Assembly (NCBI GenBank): GCA_036268295.1
Contig: DATAUK010000059.1
Coordinates: 1-9,651, forward strand
Reading direction: 5' to 3'
Length of the DNA: 9,651 bases
Origin: DATAUK01 sp036268295
Lineage (GTDB): Bacteria; Actinomycetota; Actinomycetes; JAFAQI01
Part shown: positions 6,396 through 9,651 of the stretch, piece by piece
Numbering within the stretch: the stretch's first letter is position 1
Layout: each line of letters begins with the position of its first letter
Notes under the pieces: generated by a model
The model's input: the letters and a program-made list of their open reading frames with translations, nothing else
Databases searched by the model: none
Told to the model about the DNA's origin: nothing
Translations under genes and position numbers: made by a program

Positions 6396-7210
6396 GGGTC
6401 CACCTCACCACTTCGCTCTAAGAACACCTCGATCGCCCGCTGCGTCAACGGTCCGGGTGCGGCCGACAGCAACCGGTCGTCGATAGCGCGGATCGGCTGG
6501 ACGTCACGGGTGCTCGAGGTCAGGAACGCCTCGTCGGCGTCGGCGAGTGCACCCACCGGCAGCGGTCGTTCGGCGACATCACCGAGCCACTCCACCACGA
6601 GCTCTCGGGTGATCCCGAGCAGGCAGCCACTCGCGGCCGGCGGCGTGATCAGCTCGCCACCGATGCCGACGAAGACGTTGGTGCCGGTGCCCTCGCACAG
6701 CTCCCCCACGTTGTTGGCGAAGATCGCCTCGGCCGCCTCGTGGTCGTGTGCGTACTTCAACGCGATGACGTTGTCGGCGTAAGACGTCGTCTTCAGCCCG
6801 GCGGTCGCGGCCCGCTCGTTGCGGGTCCACGGCACCACTGCGACGTCGGCGGTCACCGGCCAGGTCTTCAGCGGTCCGGTTGCGACCATCAAAGTCGGCG
6901 CGGCCGAGCCGCGATCCGACCCGTACGGCGACGGGCCGCCGGTCACCGTGATCCGCAGCCGCGCCCGGTCCGAGGCGTGATCCGCGAGCACCTCCTCGAT
7001 CGCCGCCCGGACGGTGTCAAGGTCGATCGTGATGCCGAGACCGGCCGCCGAGGTCGCCAGCCGCCGAAGGTGCCGGGAGATCGCAAACGGTTGTCCCCCA
7101 ATGACTTTCATCGTTTCGAAGACGCCGTCGCCGACCGTTATGCCGTGGTCGTCGGCGCGCAGCACCGGCGCATCAGAGGGCATCAGCGACCCGTTGACCC
7201 ACAGTGTCAT
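6392..7210 (-). CDS. class IV PLP-dependent aminotransferase (aminodeoxychorismate lyase / D-amino acid / branched-chain aminotransferase superfamily)
   Basis: A 272-residue fold-type IV PLP enzyme. Residues 22-33 (H-G-I-T-V-G-D-G-V-F-E-T) are the family N-terminal block, Lys140 in A-G-L-K-T-T-S-Y is the likely Schiff-base lysine, and residues 173-202 match the class IV signature E-x-[STAGCI]-x2-N-x-F...L-x-T...L-x-G-I-x-R exactly (E-G-T-G-T-N-V-F...L-I-T...L-L-G-I-T-R). The ATG at 7210 overlaps the hutG stop as ATGA and has GAGGAC upstream; a longer frame to 7258 is not needed. Close relatives exist in Streptomyces with generic names, and substrate specificity cannot be read from the sequence. 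Its insertion between hutG and hutH suggests a link to histidine metabolism, for example transamination of glutamate or a histidine-related keto acid, but this is inference; it might instead serve folate synthesis. Confidence 0.88.
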   Translation of the reverse strand: MTLWVNGSLMPSDAPVLRADDHGITVGDGVFETMKVIGGQPFAISRHLRRLATSAAGLGITIDLDTVRAAIEEVLADHASDRARLRITVTGGPSPYGSDRGSAAPTLMVATGPLKTWPVTADVAVVPWTRNERAATAGLKTTSYADNVIALKYAHDHEAAEAIFANNVGELCEGTGTNVFVGIGGELITPPAASGCLLGITRELVVEWLGDVAERPLPVGALADADEAFLTSSTRDVQPIRAIDDRLLSAAPGPLTQRAIEVFLERSGEVDP

Positions 7211-8127
7211 GCGGCGTCCTCGCGCAGTGCCAGCCCGGCGGCGATCTCGAGAACGCACAGCGCCGCCAGCCGGACGGTCCGTTCGTCGGCTGCGTCGCGA
7301 GTGGCGTCGATCTCGGCGATGTCGACGGCGCGGACCCGCGGGTCGTTGCCGGCGAGGTAGGCGGCCTGCATCAGCTCGGCCGCCGAGAGTCCGCCCGGCA
7401 GGCTGGCAGGACAGGCCGGAGCGACCGAGCGGTCGCAGACATCGACGTCCAGGTCGACGTACAGGCCGCCGCCGCCCGCACTCGCGACCTCGAACGCCTC
7501 ACGCATGCAGTCGTCGATCCCGCGACGCGCGACCTCGCCACGGCTGATGACGGTCACCCCCCGCGCGTGCGCCTCGGTTGCATACGACCGGCTGTTCGCC
7601 CAGTCGGCGATGCCGACCTGGACGACGTGTTCGCCGGGCAGCCCGGCCTCGATCAGGTCGCGCACCGGGGTGCCGTTGCTGCGACCGTCGCGCAGGTCGT
7701 GGTGGGCGTCGAGGGTGACCAGCCCGGCGCGCGGCAGGTCGTCGCCGAGGGCACCGGCCATGACCGGATAGGTCAAGGAGTTGTCGCCACCGATCGCGAC
7801 CAGCAGCCGCGACTTCGCGACCGCCGTGCTCGCCGCCGTACGGACGCGCCACTCGCCCTCGACCGGGACATCCGGGTCCTCGACATCGCCGCGATCCCAC
7901 GGCGCAAGCAACTCCTCGAGGTCGACCCGGCGCGAGGCGCACCAGGTCGAATACCTCGCGAGGGCTCGGCGTACCGCGGCCGGCGTCGCGTGCGCACCGG
8001 TCTGCGAGAGCGACGTCGCAAAGACCGGAACCCCGAGGACGGCGAGGTCGACCGGACGGTCGCCGGGGCCTGCGGCCAGCCACTCGGAGGCCTTTGGCCA
8101 GCGCCGATCCGCGTGTGAGATGACCAC
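7207..8127 (-). CDS. hutG: formimidoylglutamase (arginase/ureohydrolase family)
   Basis: HutG hydrolyses N-formimidoyl-L-glutamate to glutamate and formamide with a manganese centre, ending the short hut route. The 306-residue protein has the ureohydrolase motifs in order: G-G-D-N-S (113-117), L-D-A-H-H-D (139-144), L-D-V-D (226-229) and a D-I-A-E-I-D block (269-274). The first motif normally ends in the metal ligand His (GGDHS); here it is Asn116. The choice of HutG over agmatinase or arginase rests on that variant and on the operon. The GTG at 8127 is the only start consistent with the frame, because a TGA lies five codons upstream; no Shine-Dalgarno is seen before it, so the mRNA may be leaderless or the start a little further in. 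As first gene of the operon it lies 75 bases from the divergent tRNA-Gly. Confidence 0.88.
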   Translation of the reverse strand: MVISHADRRWPKASEWLAAGPGDRPVDLAVLGVPVFATSLSQTGAHATPAAVRRALARYSTWCASRRVDLEELLAPWDRGDVEDPDVPVEGEWRVRTAASTAVAKSRLLVAIGGDNSLTYPVMAGALGDDLPRAGLVTLDAHHDLRDGRSNGTPVRDLIEAGLPGEHVVQVGIADWANSRSYATEAHARGVTVISRGEVARRGIDDCMREAFEVASAGGGGLYVDLDVDVCDRSVAPACPASLPGGLSAAELMQAAYLAGNDPRVRAVDIAEIDATRDAADERTVRLAALCVLEIAAGLALREDAA

Positions 8128-8136
8128 ATGGGGATG

Positions 8137-8163
8137 CTGTCATGCCGCGGGCTCCTGTAGCAT
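8137..8163 (+). promoter_or_regulatory. candidate promoter of the tRNA cluster
   Basis: CTGTCA (8137-8142) and TAGCAT (8158-8163) are plausible -35 and -10 hexamers ahead of tRNA-Gly, but the 15-base spacer is short. The leader downstream holds a CCGAGG/CCTCGG hairpin (8174-8179 with 8193-8198). The hut operon promoter should lie in the same 75 bases on the other strand, but I cannot pick one out. Confidence 0.2.
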
Positions 8164-8202
8164 CGGCGGCGCACCGAGGAGGCGAAACGACGCCTCGGGC
8201 GC

Positions 8203-8275
8203 GCGGACGTAGCGCAGCTGGTAGCGCATCACCTTGCCAAGGTGAGGGTCGCGGGTTCGAATCCCGTCGTCCGCT
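8203..8275 (+). tRNA. tRNA-Gly(GCC)
   Basis: A 73-base cloverleaf. The acceptor stem GCGGACG/CGTCCGC has discriminator T. The anticodon stem TCACC/GGTGA encloses the loop TTGCCAA (anticodon GCC, codons GGC/GGU). The T-arm CGGG/CCCG has loop TTCGAAT. CCA is not encoded. It is the first gene of a three-tRNA cluster. Confidence 0.97.
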
Positions 8276-8279
8276 CGGT

Positions 8280-8296
8280 GGCGCCCCTAGGGCGCC
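8280..8296 (+). other. GC-rich hairpin between tRNA-Gly and tRNA-Cys
   Basis: GGCGCCC (8280-8286) pairs perfectly with GGGCGCC (8290-8296) around a 3-base loop CTA. It sits 5 bases after tRNA-Gly and 14 bases before tRNA-Cys with no T-run, so it is more likely a processing spacer or attenuating structure than a full terminator. Confidence 0.4.
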
Positions 8297-8309
8297 TCTG
8301 GCGAGACTA

Positions 8310-8381
8310 GGCGGGTTGGCCGAGTGGCTTAGGCAAGGGCCTGCAAAGCCCTGTACGCGGGTTCGATTCCCGCACCCGCCT
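8310..8381 (+). tRNA. tRNA-Cys(GCA)
   Basis: A 72-base cloverleaf. The acceptor stem GGCGGGT/ACCCGCC has discriminator T. The anticodon stem AGGGC/GCCCT encloses the loop CTGCAAA (anticodon GCA). The T-arm GCGGG/CCCGC has loop TTCGATT. CCA is not encoded. It sits 34 bases after tRNA-Gly and 13 bases before tRNA-Val. Confidence 0.97.
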
Positions 8382-8394
8382 CGCAACACAGCAC

Positions 8395-8468
8395 GGGCGG
8401 TTGGCGCAGTCTGGTAGCGCGCTTCCCTGACACGGAAGAGGTCACAGGTTCAAGTCCTGTACCGCCCA
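8395..8468 (+). tRNA. tRNA-Val(GAC)
   Basis: A 74-base cloverleaf. The acceptor stem GGGCGGT/ACCGCCC has discriminator A. The anticodon stem CTTCC/GGAAG encloses the loop CTGACAC (anticodon GAC, codons GUC/GUU). The T-arm ACAGG/CCTGT has loop TTCAAGT. CCA is not encoded. It ends the cluster, and its 3' end faces the gene-poor, repeat-bearing region on the right. Confidence 0.97.
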
Positions 8469-8526
8469 CGGTAAACATGCAGGTCAGAGGCCTAATGGCC
8501 CGAAGGTGATGATCACCGAATTGGAG

Positions 8527-8552
8527 CTGCTAGCCAAACTGCTAGCCAAACT
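8527..8552. repeat. 12-bp tandem repeat CTGCTAGCCAAA x2, possible integrase arm sites
   Basis: CTGCTAGCCAAA occurs at 8527-8538 and 8539-8550 without interruption, followed by CT. It starts 58 bases beyond the 3' end of tRNA-Val(GAC), close to the spacing of the ATCTGGCACG pair beyond tRNA-Val(CAC). Just before it lies a small palindrome GGTGATGATCACC (8505-8517). Confidence 0.35.
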
Positions 8553-8587
8553 CGATCGATCTTTACGCGTCCTTTCGACTCCGGTGA

Positions 8588-8631
8588 CGCCCAACGTGGG
8601 AGATAGCGACGCTCTCTTTGCCGTTGGGGCG
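8588..8631. other. imperfect hairpin in the spacer after the tRNA cluster
   Basis: CGCCCAACG (8588-8596) pairs with CGTTGGGGCG (8622-8631), one bulged G, and a smaller GAG...CTC / AGC...GCT stem lies inside (about 8600-8616). The stretch 8469-8715 has no gene I can support. This hairpin could end transcription from the tRNA cluster, though no T-run follows. Confidence 0.35.
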
Positions 8632-8715
8632 GGGTGACGAACCGCAGCGAGCCGGTCTTACCGAGCGTTTTCCTTGGGACCGAGCAGCCTGGCGTCCCGG
8701 TGACAAACTGGGACG

Positions 8716-9315
8716 GTGACCAGGAGGCGCGTCGCGGTGATCGCCGTGTTGTTATGCGCTCTCTCGTCCTGCTCACCGCAAGGTGCCACTACGTCGGCAC
8801 CAAATCCCCGCCCGACCTCGGGCTCACCAACGCCGGGCAGCGAAGGCGCTGCATCGAGTGCTTTGCTCCGGCCGCTGCACTTTCCGTCGGTCGCGGGGAA
8901 GCGGTGGCCGGCGACCGCCGGTCACTATGTCCAGACGCCCAACTTCGGGTCGATGACGCTCGGGTCTGGATTGGTTCGGGTGGGCATCGACGACGCTGGC
9001 GCAGCGCGCACCGGCTTCCATCCCGCTGCACTCCACGGATGGCTGGCGGTCAAGAGTCATTTCTTCAGTTACCCCAGGTATCGCGGCCCGTTCTTGGTCA
9101 GGGCGCGATCACTTTGGCCGGGTGGCCGCGTCCGACTTGGTGCAACGCCCACGCAGGCGGGCCGCCTGCTGGCCCCATCTGGGTCGGGATGGCGTGAGCA
9201 ACCGGACTTCACGTTCGTCAGGTCACCCGGCTGCTACGGCTGGCAGATCGACGGCACCACTTTCAGTTACGTCGTCGTCATTCGGATATTGCGGAAGTAC
9301 CGGGCACCGACCTGA
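8716..9315 (+). CDS. predicted lipoprotein of unknown function
   Basis: A 199-residue protein beginning with a classic lipoprotein signal: M-T-R-R-R, a hydrophobic segment V-A-V-I-A-V-L-L-C-A, and the lipobox L-S-S-C with the lipidated cysteine at 19. Residues 20-48 are a Ser/Thr/Pro/Gly-rich linker typical of surface-tethered proteins. The globular part ends with P-G-C-Y-G-W-Q-I-D-G-T-T-F-S-Y-V-V-V-I-R (about 171-190). I know that C-terminal G-C-Y-x-x-Q-x-D-G-x-x-F-S block from many uncharacterised actinobacterial exported proteins; no function is assigned. The GTG at 8716 gives the basic n-region. A GTG at 8737 has a better-placed AGGAGG but would remove all the arginines, so I prefer 8716. 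It stands alone and is followed by a hairpin. Confidence 0.8.
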   Translation: MTRRRVAVIAVLLCALSSCSPQGATTSAPNPRPTSGSPTPGSEGAASSALLRPLHFPSVAGKRWPATAGHYVQTPNFGSMTLGSGLVRVGIDDAGAARTGFHPAALHGWLAVKSHFFSYPRYRGPFLVRARSLWPGGRVRLGATPTQAGRLLAPSGSGWREQPDFTFVRSPGCYGWQIDGTTFSYVVVIRILRKYRAPT

Positions 9316-9316
9316 G

Positions 9317-9368
9317 CACTATGCACGCACCTGAGCGAACCGAAGTGTCGCTCCCGCACGGCGTAGTG
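9317..9368 (+). terminator. nested hairpin after the lipoprotein gene, probable terminator
   Basis: The outer arms CACTATGC (9317-9324) and GCGTAGTG (9361-9368) pair with one G-T wobble, and the inner arms GAGCGA (9333-9338) and TCGCTC (9348-9353) pair perfectly. The structure starts 2 bases after the stop codon. It lacks a T-run, which is common in actinobacterial terminators. Confidence 0.45.
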
Positions 9369-9421
9369 GGTTCGATCGATTGCCATGCGGAGGCACCCAT
9401 CTGGTGTGTGATGCTCTGTAA

Positions 9422-9651
9422 GTGAACTTCCTGTCGAAAGTCGGATACGTCGGTGCACCGGACGACGACACCCTCGACAAGATCATCAGATTCCAAGCCC
9501 TCGTCGCGAGCGGAAGCCTCATCGGTCGGAATCGCTTCGGCATGACCTGGCGGATGCTCGTGTCGCCCCTGTGGCTCTGCGCTGGGCTCGTGGCCGTCGC
9601 CGAGGCCAGACGACTGGTTGGTCTTTGCGCTTTGCTTGCCTCGCTGTGGTT
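9422..9651 (+). CDS. possible membrane protein, N-terminal part only
   Basis: From a GTG at 9422, directly after an in-frame TAA, the frame stays open to the window edge (76 codons). Third positions are mostly G or C, as in the surrounding genes. The first 40 residues are soluble and charged (M-N-F-L-S-K-V-G-Y-V-G-A-P-D-D-D...). From about residue 41 the peptide is hydrophobic (L-V-S-P-L-W-L-C-A-G-L-V-A-V-A, then L-V-G-L-C-A-L-L-A-S-L-W), suggesting one or two membrane segments. There is no Shine-Dalgarno before 9422, so the start is uncertain; the ATG at 9541 is an alternative. I do not recognise the family. Confidence 0.4.
   Translation, partial: MNFLSKVGYVGAPDDDTLDKIIRFQALVASGSLIGRNRFGMTWRMLVSPLWLCAGLVAVAEARRLVGLCALLASLW

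Noticed and set aside
8125..8143. Alternative hutG start at the ATG at 8143 with AGGAG upstream on the minus strand
   Set aside because: It is out of frame with hutG and an in-frame TGA blocks any upstream extension, so it would need a frameshift. I saw no other sign of one.
7499..8389. 296-codon frame on the minus strand spanning two tRNAs and the hutG 5' half
   Set aside because: Its start lies within tRNA-Cys and its N-terminal part is a translated antisense tRNA; the rest is out of frame with hutG.
8142..8417. 91-codon plus-strand frame across tRNA-Gly and tRNA-Cys
   Set aside because: It is a translation of tRNA genes, a common artefact.
1..9651. CRISPR array or intact insertion sequence
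   Set aside because: No regularly spaced repeats with unique spacers, and no transposase or integrase coding region was seen on either strand.

Overview
The window looks like chromosomal DNA of a high-GC actinomycete. The evidence is the strong G/C bias at third codon positions, frequent GTG starts, four tRNA genes that do not encode CCA, and an SsgB-like (SALP-family) cell-division protein, a family confined to Actinobacteria. I cannot name a species.

Layout, left to right. (1) 1-918 looks like the end of an accessory element next to a minus-strand tRNA-Val(CAC). Three leftward, translationally coupled genes (a 37-residue small ORF, a DUF6907-like protein and a second DUF6907-like protein cut by the window edge) follow a gene-free stretch with two strong hairpins and a pair of 10-bp direct repeats. 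(2) 1118-1600 is an SsgB-like gene whose C-terminus is lengthened by four 15-bp in-frame repeats. (3) 1686-1778 is a perfect 18-bp inverted repeat between two convergent transcription units. (4) 1781-8127 is a compact leftward histidine-utilisation operon in the order hutG, class IV aminotransferase, hutH, a 42-residue exported/membrane micropeptide, hutU, hutI. (5) 8203-8468 is a rightward tRNA cluster Gly(GCC)-Cys(GCA)-Val(GAC). (6) 8469-9651 holds a structured gene-free spacer with a 12-bp tandem repeat, a predicted lipoprotein of unknown function, a likely terminator hairpin, and the start of a possible membrane-protein gene that runs off the right edge.

The hut genes together encode the short (three-enzyme plus formimidoylglutamase) route: HutH makes urocanate and ammonia, HutU makes imidazolonepropionate, HutI makes N-formimidoyl-glutamate, and HutG makes glutamate and formamide. 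Three of the five gene junctions are 4-bp ATGA or GTGA overlaps. No hut regulator, transporter or hutF lies in the window. The PLP aminotransferase placed between hutG and hutH and the micropeptide between hutH and hutU are the unusual members.

The most interesting large-scale pattern is that two tRNA-Val genes bracket the ssgB-hut block with their 3' ends pointing outward. Each is followed at about 50-60 bp by a tandem pair of 10-12 bp repeats sharing a TGCYAG core, which is what arm-type integrase sites beside tRNA attachment sites would look like. I did not find a clearly new multi-gene system. The best candidates for new biology are the outward-facing repeat/tRNA arrangement, the micropeptide, the aminotransferase in the hut operon, and the SsgB repeat tail.
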